A stretch of 64,000 nucleotides of DNA from Aphis gossypii (taxonomy: Eukaryota > Arthropoda > Insecta > Hemiptera > Aphididae). The position numbers and the translations under genes were made by a program. Shown piece by piece: positions 26,746 to 38,258 of the stretch. Below the pieces are notes generated by a model that saw only the letters and a program-made list of their open reading frames with translations, made no database searches and had not been told where the DNA came from. The stretch's first letter is position 1; every line of letters begins with the position of its first letter. The stretch spans positions 4,154,001 through 4,218,000 of the forward strand of contig NC_065532.1 of assembly GCF_020184175.1 (NCBI RefSeq). The letters are read 5' to 3'.

Positions 26746-29700
26746 ATGGCTTATAGCAATAAAATTTCACTTAGGTTAAACGGCAACAAGATATTATCCA
26801 ACAAAAGCGTTAGCGGAAAGTTGTCGTCGCGTGATAAAATGGCCAAACGGATGCCAACGGTCAGTTCATTCGAACCTGGCGATTCGACAACAGCGAAATT
26901 TGTAAGTTCGGTGTCCAATTATTCCAAAGGCTCAAATATTACCTTATCGCATGACAAGTCTCATCGAGGTAACTGCAAAAACTCTGTGGGCACAGTGGAC
27001 CAAGCGATCCGCGAAAGAAAAATATTTACCGCGGTAGTTAAAATGCCGGCCGAGATTCAAACGACGTTGATCGAGAATGGTTGGATCGGTAAAATTAAAG
27101 TCGACGACGACTATTTTCGAAAAAGCAGTAAGTATATATTATGCATGTTATAATATTAGTCTAAGCATTGAATTGAATACACCAAATATATTAAGTTCAG
27201 TGGTAAGTATCTCTCTATATACTATATACTTGCAGTAATATTGTTAATTAACTGAACACTTATAAAGAATATGAATAAATTATTATAGTAAATACATAAT
27301 AATTAACTTATATATTATAGGTAATTGGGTAACATTCTATTGTATACAGTAGGTTTTGAGTTGCTCATGATGATAGGCGGAAATGGGGGGGGGGCTTAGC
27401 CCCCCAAATATTGTAATAGCAGCCTCCCAAAATGTTGTCAGGTCTCATGTGAAAATATATGATATATATTATAGTTAATTAAGCCCCCCGGAAATTTCTA
27501 TGGATTTCCGCCTATCGCAGTGATGGAAGTATTATTTTTTTTAGATTTGAATTTAGTATGAAATATTTATAAGAGGAACTAGTGTTAAATTTTTAAGCCT
27601 TAATTATAAAAATTGAACAAATTTTCATCTGCAAAACAATTTGCAAATTTTCATGACAATGATACTAATTTTAAGTGCTTATAATGAAATATCGTTACTA
27701 CATAATTTTAATGTTTTGTTTTTGATAAATGAACATGATTTTAACAATAAATTTTCAAGAATTTTTAATCAACAACATTTTTAGACTCTAAACGAAGTAA
27801 TGAATGTAATGATTTTGCAGCAATGATGTCTTGTCGAAATAATACTTCAATTTCGAACTTTGGGGGTGATTTCTGATGGCAAAGTGAATATCCTTTATGT
27901 GTTAGAGATCAAAAGTAAAAAATTTTCCAACCGTTTTCAAAAAAATCGATTTCTTTATATGGTTTTAACTCAGAAACAAATCATTGTATAAATACTTGAA
28001 AATGTCACCAAATGTTTATATTACTATATTATAGTGTTATCTATATACAATTAAATGTTCAAAATATTTTGGCTTTTTTGAGTTATTTATAGACAACTGC
28101 AATTTTATATTTTTCTAAGTACCTATAACTAAGTATCGACAATGTTGACCAATTAAAATTTTTTTATCCTTACTTTAAATTTTAACGAAATTCAAAATTC
28201 ACTTGTAAAATAACAATTTATTATAAAATAATTTTAGATTTTTGTTATAGTTAAAAATTATTAGTCGTAGAAACTAAAGATACCTACACCAGTTGTTTAA
28301 AATGACATTTTCTTTAAAATAACAATTTTTGATTCTCCTCTGACATAGAACGTACGTTAGATGACATATTTCCTAACGTGAAGTACAAAATCATGAAATT
28401 TACTCGTTAGTTTTTACACAAACAGCTTTTGTCTGTGACTTGTTTAAACAAGTTATTTGTTGATTAGACATATTTATTTAAATATTAGAGAAGGGCTGCA
28501 GTCACTATACTCACTATACACGCAGAATTACAGAATCTATCATTTATGTATACACCTATTATAACTTATAAATCCTCTTTCAGTGTCAATACATAGATAC
28601 AACGACTGTTTTATAATGTACGATTTTTCAATTTCATTTTTAAACATAAATCGGTTATGACGTGTTTAGGTCCCACCGTAATATTATCGTTACACAATAA
28701 CGTCGAACGCGTCAAGGCGGTCGTAAAGCGTTATGAATCCGGTCTGATATGGACAGACTCACACAGCGGCGGCATCAACTGGATGACGTTAGACCCGGAT
28801 GTCGTGATTAATCGGTTCCCGAGGGATGCGAACACCGCATTGAAGCTATGCGGCAACATTCTGGCCGACAAATCAGAGTTTGATGTCCACTATCCGAGGG
28901 CATACCGTGCATGCGCCGACGAGGTACACGCGGACCGTAGCTTCGTTGCAGACTATTCATTAACTGCTTGCATGTCGTTATTACGAGCATTTGTGGACGG
29001 TGATCATCGAGCCATGTGCGCAAATAGCGGTCAAGTGAGTATATACCCGCAAACCTGATAATTTCTGTTATTTTTAGATTCTAAATGAAGTGATGAATGT
29101 ATATTGATTTTACAATGATACCTATGTGTTTTTTTTTCCTGTCCAAATAATGCTTCAATCTCAAACTTTGGGGGTGGTTTCCGAAGGCAAAGTGAATATC
29201 CTTGGTGGCTTGGTGCATTTATAGAGGTCAAAAGTAAACATTTTCAAAAATCGGGAATTTTCACGCAAATACAGTTTTCGACCAAATCGATTTTTTTATA
29301 TGGTTGCAACTTAAAAATGAATCACTGTAAAGACTTGCAATTTTCAGCAAATGTTTATATAAGTGTTATCTGTAAACAATTAAATTATCAAAATATTTTG
29401 ACTTTTTTTTGTAGTGTTGATAAAAAACTGAAGAAAAAATATTATGTGCGTTTTAATTTTAAATTTTCACGAAATTGCATAACGATAACGATTTTAAATA
29501 TTTGTTATTATTATTCAAAAAGTATATTATATTCACCAGTTATTTAGATATAAATTTTTTTTACATAATTTAATTTTCAAAATATTTCACTTATTTTGTG
29601 CTATTTGTATGCATTTGAAATATTCGTTTTTGTTTAGTTTTTTTTTTTATAGATATCGATAAAAATTTTTTGGCTGAGTCAAAATACTTGAAAATTGAAT

Positions 29701-31923
29701 ATAAAGTTTCTCACAAGTTAGTCTTATAGTGATTCAAAAATTATAAGAATACCTATATAGGCACAATTTTTTGTATTTTAATTTTTTTATTAGCATTTGA
29801 AATTCAAATATTGACAAAAATTCGTACCTCTCTAAACGCGTATACCTCTGGTTGGGAACCGCTGGATTACTCAGTTAAAAAAAAACTCCACTTGCAATTA
29901 TGTTACTTCTTACATTTTTATCAAAGTACTTTTGCCATCTGGCATCTAGTATACTTAATAATTTCGATGATTTTTCTTCTTTAATCTAACCCCTTTCCAT
30001 TAAAAAAAAAAAAAAAAACAATAAATAAATTGATTTTAATGTTTTAATTTTGTTGTTTAATGCATAATCTGACTCATAATAGTGTCACTCATAGAACGTT
30101 AACGATAATGCTTGGTTATTATTTTTTGTTTTATAAATATTTATATAATTTGTTATTAGTATACTTGGAAATAACTTTTATACCTGATGTCTAATTTATC
30201 GCTCAGAATCGATAATATCGAAATCATCATCATCTGTATACAAAGTATGATTTATACTACATAGCATACTACAACTTACAGACGTTATATTATAATATAA
30301 TATACATTTATATATAGCCTATAGGTAGTCTGTAGTTGTATTATTATTTATTTAATATATTTTCTATAATCTCATGTGTTATATCATCACCAGGCTCCTC
30401 TTTCGGCACTCCACTTCGCCGCTATTAAATGCCACCAATATTTAACGGGCGACGGATCGCTAAGGACGTCTGATTTTTCGGGCAAAGGAGCTGGCTGGGA
30501 AACGTTTTTCGAACATTACTATATGATAGTGCACGAGCAGAAGAAGTTCACTGTGCCAGGGACGGGTGACGACGTGGACGCGGCACTCCACTACTTGGCG
30601 GCGTCTAGTAGGCTGATCGTGAATCAGATGGCGAAGGCGAGGCCGCAGACGGCGATGGACGGCTACAAGAACATTTGGATAGTCAAGGACGCGGTGGGCA
30701 TGCACCGTCACCGGCCGGTGATGTTGCACAAGATCGGCGACGTGCTGGACCGGTGCGCGCGACCGGGCGCTGCCACCGACCGCATAGTGCAGAAATACAT
30801 CGAGACGCCACTGCTGCGTAACAACATTAAGTCGGACGTATACACGTGGATCGTGCTATCGACGCTCGGCGGCCGACTGACAGTGTGGCTGCACCGGACT
30901 TGCGTGGTGCAACCGTACGCGCACAAATTTTCGTTGCAACGAGATGCCGTCAAAACCGGGCACTTTGAGCGGTTCAAGACGGGAGGGCTGCACGGGATGC
31001 TGCGGGCGTCGGCGCTGATCTGTGGCCTCAAGCAGCTCGGGTCGAAAATGCGGCGCAGCGCGAAAAGTGCGGACAAGCTGTCGCAACGGCGGGTGAACGG
31101 AAACGACAGTGACGTCGAACACGGCGACCACGTGTACACGGCGGTCAGACGGTCCGTGGTGTCGGCGGTTACCGCGGCCGCGGCGTCCGGCTCCATCAAT
31201 CTGCGACCCAATTGCTTGGAACTGTTCCGCGGCACGTTCGTGTTGGGCGACGACTTGCGGCCGTGGCTGATCGACATCGTGTCGGACGACCCGTGTCTGG
31301 CCGCCGACCGCGAAGAACACGACCGGCTGGCGTCTCCCGCGGCCACTCGCGCGACCCGGACAGTGGTGCAAGGTGTAGCCAAGATGCTGATCGACATCGG
31401 CCGCCGTGGTCGTGTGGCCGCTAGGTGTGGCATGTTCGACGTGGTGCACGAGTGTCCGTTACCGGCCGGCGCCAAATCTTACGTTCCGCGACTGTTCGCC
31501 TCGGCGTCTAAGTCGTCGATCGCCAAAAGACAAGTCGCTAAAAGGGCTAGCAAACGGCCGAGCATGTCCAGACGAGTATCGTCGCGCGCCAACCACTCGG
31601 ACGCCTTTCACCAACAATACTGGTGGAACGACGATAACATTCACACGTACGTTGAGATGATTAGTGCGGACGACGTGCAGGAGCCACAGCTGCACGATCG
31701 GCCTCGTTTGGCGACCGGTATGCTAACGGCGATGTCGGCGTTGACGGAAGATGACGCGGATCTGTTTATCGGGTCGGCCGAAAACGACGGTCATCGCGAT
31801 CCTATCGAAAGCCGCAGGTGTTTAAAGCTGTTGGACAAGTACAAGACAAAAATCACATCAGTGCAAAGAATTTACAAGTCAATCATACGCCGAAACCGCA
31901 ATAATAAGAAACGCTACACGTAG
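26746..31923 (+). CDS. TTLL3: Divergent TTLL3-family (tubulin glycylase-like) protein with degenerate catalytic motifs
   Basis: Three exons join in phase: 26746-27127, 28670-29034 and 30394-31923 (stop TAG), about 758 residues. Family knowledge: TTLL3/8 enzymes are ATP-grasp ligases that start glycine chains on axonemal tubulin. Matching blocks include RERKIF and ENGWIGKI near residues 90-117, the VVINRFP and FVADYSLTA region in exon 2, NIWIVK at 342-347, QKYIETPLL near 382 and LRPWLIDI near 537. The signature residues are eroded: NIWIVK is followed by DAVGMHRHRPV instead of the usual PxxxSRGRGI, the FDLR-type motif reads SDVY, and the metal-binding Glu/Asn of the final motif reads D-I-V. The frame is nevertheless fully open, and exons 2 and 3 are strikingly GC-rich against AT-rich introns. 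It is probably a pseudoenzyme under selection, or a fast-evolving male-germline gene. Activity is doubtful. Confidence 0.8.
27372..27516. mobile_element. MITE with 13-bp perfect inverted ends
   Basis: About 145 bp in intron 1 of the TTLL3-like gene. The ends are GATAGGCGGAAAT and ATTTCCGCCTATC. Inside are a G9 run and facing CCCCCC/GGGGGG-type stretches. No convincing target duplication and no coding capacity. Confidence 0.65.
27760..28110 (+). repeat. Dispersed AT-rich repeat, family A, copy 1
   Basis: Shares with the copies at 29060 and 33885 an ordered set of phrases such as CGAAATAATACTTCAAT, GGCAAAGTGAATATCCTT, CAAAAAAATCGATTT and CACCAAATGTTTATATTA. No reading frame of substance. It lies in intron 1 of the TTLL3-like gene. 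Confidence 0.6.
29060..29800 (+). repeat. Dispersed AT-rich repeat, family A, copy 2
   Basis: Resembles 33885-34860 in the same order, from GATGAATGTATATTGATTTT through GGGGGTGGTTTCCGA to the poly-T and ATATCGATAAAAATTTTT blocks. It fills much of intron 2 of the TTLL3-like gene. No coding capacity recognised. Confidence 0.7.
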
Positions 31924-31935
31924 TGTGATGAATTT

Positions 31936-33526
31936 CGATCGCTGTCGATCAGCATCTTGGCCACACCCCCGTCTTGAACTACTCAAAGTGACCGGTTTTG
32001 ACGACCTCTCGGTGCAATGAAAATTTGTCCGCATACGGTTGCACCAAGCAAGTCCGGTGCAGCCACACTGTCAGTCGGCCCCCGAACGTCGATAACACGA
32101 ACTACGTGTATACACGTCCGATTTGATGTTGTTACACAGCAACGATGTCTCGATGTACTTGCACTATATGCGGTCCGCAGCTGCAGCACCCGATCACGTG
32201 CATCGCCGTTCAGAAAGTCGCTGATCTTGTTCAGCATCACCAGCCGGCGACGGCGCAGACCCGTCGCGTCCTTGACTATCCAAATGTTCTTGTAGCCGTC
32301 CATTGCCGTCTGCGGCCTCGCCTTCGCCATCTGATTTACGATCAGCCTACTAGACGCCGCCAAGTAGTGGAGCGCCGCGTCCACGTCGTCACCCGTCCCT
32401 GTCACAGTGAACTTCTTCTGATCGCGGTGCACTATCATATTAGTAATGTTCGAAAAACATTTTCCAGCCAACTCCTTTGCCCGAAAACTCAAACGTCCTT
32501 ATCGATCCGTCGCCTGTTTAATGTTGGGGCCTTTAATAGCGGTGAAGTGAAGTGCTGAAAGAAGAACCTGCAGATGGTAGATTAAAACGATCCACAAGCA
32601 GGGGCGTATTTAGGCACAGGCCCTATAGGCCCGGGCCTAGAGCGGCGACATTTGAGGGCGGCAAATTTTAACGATTTTTTTTTACAAAATTACAAAAAGT
32701 ATAAATACTATAAAACTATAAATACTATAAAGTATAAATATATTTATCATTTGATGAAATCAAATTTAACTCATTTTTCGTTCACTCAAAATTAAAAAGC
32801 TATTTACATGAACCTACTATATTATACATATACGCAACACAGTACGAACCAGTAGGTTCGGTTAGGTTAGATTTGGTTAGGTAGAAAAAAAAATTTAAAG
32901 TTTTAAATATAATTAATTTGTAAATTGCAAAAAAGATATAACGTGTAATTAATTTAATGTTCATAAGTAATGTTTCTTTTACTAGGTTATAGGTTATAAT
33001 ATTATAATATAACAAATTGTATATTTAAATATGTTTAATAAGTAATTTTTAGAAAGGATGGGGGGGAGGTGGCGAATTGGGAAGTACCTATAGGCGGAAA
33101 AACCTTAAATACGCCACTGTCCACAAGTAAAAAAATAACATAAATTAATAGCTTTGCTTTGCGGGTATACTCACTTGACCGTTTTTGGCGCTCATTTCAA
33201 GATGATCGCCGTCCTCGAATGCTCGCAATAACGACACGCAAGCGGTTAATGAATAGTCTGCGACGAAGCTACGATCCGCATGTACCTCGTCGGCGCATTC
33301 ATACTGTATGCCATCGGGTAGTGGACATCGAACTCGGATTTGTCAGTCAGAGCGTAAGCTCATAGCTTTAATGCGGTGTTTGTGTCCCTCGGGAACCGAT
33401 TAATCACGACGTCCAGGTCTATCGCCATCTAGTTGATGCCGCCGCTGAGTGGGTCTGTCCACACCAGACCGGATTCGTGACGCTTTACAACCACCTTTAC
33501 GCACTCGACGTTATTGTGTAACGTTA
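31936..33526 (-). pseudogene. Broken inverted copy of the TTLL3-like gene
   Basis: On the minus strand, 33526-33175 matches exon 2 of the upstream gene and about 32568-31936 matches the start of exon 3. The exon 2 donor (TCAA before GTGAGTATACCCGC) is preserved. The exon 3 part lacks the stretch corresponding to about 30980-31370 and stops soon after, so the C-terminal half is gone. Exon 2 has TAG where the intact gene has a TGG codon (ATCAACTGG). A hAT-like element interrupts the intron, and no exon 1 counterpart was found. The copy lies tail-to-tail with the intact gene, whose stop codon is about 13 bp away. It is clearly non-functional, although 170 codons of exon 3 remain open. Confidence 0.85.
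32599..33119. mobile_element. hAT-like element inside the TTLL3-like pseudogene
   Basis: The ends are CAGGGGCGTATTTA and TAAATACGCCACTG, inverted with one mismatch. The 8 bp TCCACAAG lie directly outside on both sides (32591-32598 and 33120-33127), a perfect hAT-type duplication. The interior is AT-rich with no transposase. The insertion post-dates the pseudogene copy or its source. Confidence 0.85.
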
Positions 33527-33884
33527 TTATTACGATTGGACATATAAACACGTCATGACTTATTTATATGTAAAAATTAAAATGGATAATCGTAAACAGC
33601 CATTGTATATATACTGTCACCGAATGAGGACTTTCAATATACCTATACTTTAATATACTTATTTAAATTTAAAAGTAATGTCTTATTTACGAAAAAAATC
33701 ATGCCCGAAGAAGTACGCATGACTTGGTGGAATATTTTGACAAGATATATACATGAATGGGATATATACAGACGTATTGGCCAAGGAAAATACGTTAAAA
33801 TTACGAAAAATACCATTTCTTTTACCACCTGAAATTTTCATTATAGATATATATAACTTATGCCTTAAAATGATTGTATTATTA

Positions 33885-35115
33885 CAAAGGGTTTTGAATG
33901 TATTGATTTTAAAGTAATGTATGTTTTTTTGTGTTTGTGTACAGCAATTTGTCGAAATAATGCTTCAATTTCAAATTTCAGGGGTGGTTTCCGATTGCAA
34001 AGTAAATATCCTTGGTGTGCATTATAGAAGTTAAAAGTATATATATTTATAAACATTCTCCAACAGTTTTCAAAAAAATCAATTTTTTTATATGATTATA
34101 AATCGAAAACTAATCACTGTAAATATTTGAAATGTTCACCAAATGTTTATATTAGTGTTATCTATATAGGTACAGTTCAATTTCAAAATATTTTGAATTT
34201 TTTTAGCTATTTATAGACAACTGAAATTTTCAATTTTTCTGAAAATCTTTTTTTTGAAGTGCCGATAAAAAAATTTTGGGTGTTCAAAAAAACTTGAAAA
34301 TTTAATACAAGGTTCCTTATGAGTTGTTCTTATATTGTAGTTACAAAAAAAAATAAAAAATCGTTAGTCACAATTTTTTTTATAAGCGTTTATAGTTCAA
34401 ACTTTTATACGAAATATGTCAAAATCACAAAAATTTGCAAGTAATTTTGTAGTTGAAAAATCATAAAATTGATTGTGTTTACATCTAAGGCTAAAAAATT
34501 CAACTTTAAGTTTTCCATAAATTTTCCTTGAAATAGTTATAGAGAAAACTCGAAACGTCATCATAGAAAAAATGTTATGATGCGTTTGAATTTTAAATTT
34601 TTATATTGCGTATAACGATAACGATTTATCCTCAAACAATTTTAAATATTTATTATAGACATTTGAAATATTCGTTTTTGTTTAGTTTTTTTTTTTATAT
34701 AAATATTGATTAAATTTTTTTGAATGAGTAAAAATACTTGAAAATTGAATACAAAGTTTCTCTTAAGTTAGTTTTATAGTCATTCAAGAATTATAAGAAT
34801 ACATTATTTACATTATTGCCAATTGGCATAATTTTTTTTTATTAGTATTTGAAGTTCAAACATGTAATGACAAAAATTCATCAAAATCATGAATATTTGC
34901 AAATTATTTTGTAGTTAAAATTTATAAAAATATTTGTATGCGTGTAGCTTAGAGTTTAAAATTTAATACAATAAGACTTTCCATAAGTTAGGCTAACAAT
35001 AATTATAAAAGAACTTAAATTTCGGTGTATTCATATCAGGCCGTTAAAACATAAACCACCTTATACCAATTGGCAATTACTGGAAATTATATCCTAGGCG
35101 GTCGTTTTTTGTATA
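33885..35115 (+). repeat. Dispersed AT-rich repeat, family A, copy 3 (longest)
   Basis: The most complete copy in the window. Its end (about 34880-35080) is the inverted counterpart of sequence on both sides of the palindromic element: GTTAGGCTAACAATAATTAT at 34987-35006 and the AGGCCGTTAAAACATAAACCA block just after. It therefore preserves the unoccupied target of the large insertion. It has several poly-T tracts and no gene. Confidence 0.75.
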
Positions 35116-35316
35116 CAATGATATACCTATCATTGGATTCACATTTATTACATAAAATATAGTAACCTACTATATACAGTAGAGCGGTACCACTTTTTTT
35201 TGTGTGCATGTATACACGATATATAAGTATCTATTTGAAAAATGCATCGATTTTCAACGTTGAGTGTGGTTTAGGATAGAAAATTGGATTTAGTTTTAAC
35301 TCTATAGGATCTAGAG

Positions 35317-35475
35317 CAAGCGCGGGTCCAGAACATATTTACGGAGGGGGGGGCATCTTGAATAAAATTTCGCTAAAAAACGCCATTGGCAAAACAATGC
35401 AGATATACATATACAGTGTATACCAGAGTCTACGAGGAGCATGGCCCCTTGGCCCCCTTGCAGGATCCATGCCTG
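35317..35475. mobile_element. Possible degraded hAT-like MITE
   Basis: Starts CAAGCGCGGGTCCAG and ends CAGGATCCATGCCTG, imperfectly inverted (about 10 of 15 matching). Outside 8-mers ATCTAGAG and GTCTAGAT share six positions. G-rich and C-rich patches inside resemble the other hAT-like elements here. Weak evidence. Confidence 0.4.
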
Positions 35476-35694
35476 GTCTAGATGTCAAAATTTCCAAAAT
35501 AAAAAAAACGTTATTTAGAAAGGTAAATTATTAATTATTATTTCATAGCTGTGGCTGTCACCCACGCGTGCTCCACCCTGTGGATAGTTGTTTGCAAATT
35601 GTGAGGTGGTTTCTTGTCTTATATAGTTATTTCCAATTTCCATCATAAAATGCTATAAAGTGACTTACCTAATATCTACGCAAAATAATAATAA

Positions 35695-36150
35695 TTTAAG
35701 GTGATAAATAGATAATAAAAACAATTTATTTCTCACATTAATATCATTATTTTTACACCCAGGAAATATATTATTATATAATAATATTATAACGTCGTTA
35801 AATGAATAACAATAATAATGATTGTTAAACAACAACATGGGAGTGGCATTCTGTGGGTTTCGCATCATACAGCCAATCAGCGCGCAACTGACTTAATACT
35901 ACTTTTCTATTGGTTGTTATTATTATTATTATTATTCAATGCGTTGTATTCTATCTTATTTACTCGAGTCTCAAAATTAAGTTCAGTCGTAGTTAGAATG
36001 CAGTGATCTACACTTCAAAGCCCACAGGACCGTTTAAAGCACCGAGTCGTTGTCACAACTCATATATACGTCGAAAATAATAATAATTGATTCATCGTAT
36101 TCATCTATATACCTACATATTCTGAGGTGAGTCGCGAGCGATTGCTTAAC
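35695..36150 (+). promoter_or_regulatory. Promoter-like and first-exon-like block, copy 1
   Basis: Contains AGCCAATCAGCGCGC (CCAAT-box-like) at about 35869, followed downstream by a possible non-coding exon ending TCTGAG at 36126 before a near-ideal GTGAGT donor. The same arrangement recurs inverted at 63464-63868 with the CCAAT motif and donor conserved. No start codon with a useful frame is present. It could drive the orphan exon at 37483. Confidence 0.45.
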
Positions 36151-37482
36151 TATATACGCTTTAAACAATTATTTTAATTTATTATAATAGCCAATAGGTA
36201 TCTGATATACAATATACATACACGTCGAAGTTTAAATTTTACAGAAGAGACACAATACTTATTTTGTGTAACTCATTATGTTCCCTTTTTTAAATAAATT
36301 AATACTAAAATATACATAGTACATTGGTACTATTATAGACTACTATAATAGTACTATAGGAACACGCGTAGGTTAGGTATGTTTCGTTTTCACACCAAAT
36401 AGTGTTTTTAGAATTATAACTATACTATATTAATGGGTATAGATATTAGATACGACTGATACGAGCCAGATAATCTAAATCTGAAGCACTTCTATCAATA
36501 TATTGCATATACCTATACTTACTATATGACCTTAATTTATTAATTTTCTTACTAATTACTATAAAATTATAATAGGTATGGGTATTGAAGTATTGAAGTA
36601 AAATTACCGATGATTATACTTATTATATCTAAAATAAAAAACTTATATTATATATGCTCATGGTCCATTGATACTTTATAGATATAATGAATTAAGAATT
36701 CTTTTTTGATTGGGCATGCAGCGCTTTTCGCTTGCCGCTGGTTTAATGTAAAAGGTTTGATAAAATTCATCTAATTAGGTACGAAAATAAATGAATAATT
36801 TCAGTTCATAAATATTTTTTTTTATATTTTTTAGACTTGAAAATTGAATAGTTACAAGGGGTTTTTTAAGTTGTTCAACTTAAATTAAAAAAAAATTACC
36901 GAAATGTCAATTTAATTTCTATGTTCGTTTAAAGTATCTATAATTTTTTACGACATTACAATATTACCCGTGAAATATTAAATATTTCTCCTCAGAAGAT
37001 TTTAGATATTTGGCAGTAATTAAAGAAGAAAGAATACAAATCGTAAGTACTAAAAATTTTACGAAATATTTATTTGATAATTTTTTGTTGGTACATGATA
37101 AAGTTATTAAAGTAATTTGACTGTTTTGAGTAATCATGTTATTTATAGACATTTAAAATTAATCTTAGTCAATATTCATATCTCTATAATTGTCGATAAA
37201 AAATATTCGCTCGGTCAAAACTCAAAATGATTAAAAACATTCTACAAGACCTCACTAATGCCCACCACAAATAAGATGTTCACCGCGGGCACGAGTAACG
37301 AAATAAATAATAATCATAAAAATAACGAAACAAGAAAATTATAGGTACTAAAATTATTTATAATATTATAATTTATAATATATTCTATCATTATTTATTT
37401 ATTTTATTTAGATATGTTTGCGTTACTATAGTAACACATTACACAGGTAATATGATTGTACTTAAAACGTTATACTTTGTAG
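36151..37482. other. AT-rich stretch, weak family-A-like fragments
   Basis: No coding exon seen. The part at about 36830-37230 contains phrases reminiscent of family A (ACTTGAAAATTGAAT, GTCGATAAAAAATATT) in diverged form. Confidence 0.4.
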
Positions 37483-37649
37483 GTGCCGCGACGAATAAAA
37501 AAAAACCGGCTGCCGTGACGCATCAGCAACTCTCACCGGCCGTCGGTCCGTGCGACGTGGCTGCACTGGGCGCGCATACCCGTCTGTCACGGCGAATAAA
37601 AACTTATCTCGAAAAGTCGAAACATTTACCACTGCACACCAACTTCCAT
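37483..37649 (+). CDS. Orphan GC-rich internal exon of an unrecognised gene
   Basis: A 167-bp segment between TTTGTAG and GTACGT, open in one frame for 55 codons, GC-rich against AT-rich surroundings, with basic and Ala-rich composition ending ...LEKSKHLPLHTNFH. It enters in phase 1 and exits in phase 0. I recognise no domain. The promoter-like block at 35.7-36.15 kb upstream on the same strand could be its start. I found no partner exon before Vps26 begins at 38259. It may be a remnant of a duplicated gene. Confidence 0.3.
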
Positions 37650-37698
37650 GTACGTGATATTATCATACTTATATGACCACCGTATTATAATCATCCAT

Positions 37699-37714
37699 AC
37701 ACACACACACACAC
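37699..37714. repeat. CA dinucleotide run
   Basis: Short run of CA repeats between the orphan exon and Vps26. Confidence 0.7.
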
Positions 37715-37839
37715 AACATAACATTTATGTATAATGTATATACGTATTAACAAGCGTACCATATATATATAATATTACATGTACGTACTTAATAATAATA
37801 ATAATATATATCTGCGATATTGTGAATTGTGATATTGTG

Positions 37840-38258
37840 TCCGCCGTCGGTTTGTGGGTGTTTTTTTCGATTTAACACTTTTTTTTTTTTTCATCGTTAT
37901 AACGTAGTCTGTCGCGCGCGCTGTTGTGTGTGTGCGTGTGCCGATTGATAATAAGGCCTAAAAATCAAGTCGCGTCACCCTCGGGATAGTCGGGAACCGT
38001 CGACCGGAGACCGCTTACGAATTCTTTGGCCATGCCCACGACGAAGATGTCGTCTGCCGATTGATAGAGAGAGCACGGCGGAAGACAGGGTCTGTTTTGC
38101 TGTGCTGTTGGGCGGTGGACACCGTCGGCACGTCATCCCAATCCAGACACGATCGCTTTCGCGTGCCGTCCGCCGACGACGGTTTTTTTTTTCAATTTGT
38201 ACGCGGACGGCGGTCCGAAGCGTAGACCCGCCGCCACCGTCGACGACGAAACTCAAAA
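37840..38258 (+). promoter_or_regulatory. Vps26 promoter and 5' UTR region
   Basis: GC- and CpG-rich island directly before the Vps26 start codon, including CGCGCGCTGTTGTGTGTG at about 37913 and many CGACG-type repeats. In AT-rich insect DNA such an island usually marks promoter and leader. The minus-strand reading frame over it (37975-38256) is Arg-rich and looks like a composition artefact. Confidence 0.5.

Noticed and set aside
30708..31475. 255-codon minus-strand open frame
   Set aside because: It lies wholly within GC-rich exon 3 of the TTLL3-like gene on the opposite strand. Its Ser/Arg-rich composition and lack of any domain fit a shadow of GC-rich codons.
33702..33830. Small plus-strand frame starting MPEEVRMTWWNILTRY
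   Set aside because: About 40 codons, no splice context, no recognisable domain, and it lies in repeat-rich sequence beside the pseudogene. Too weak to call.
37975..38256. 93-codon Arg-rich minus-strand frame before Vps26
   Set aside because: It covers the CpG-rich 5' UTR and promoter island of Vps26. Composition artefact.
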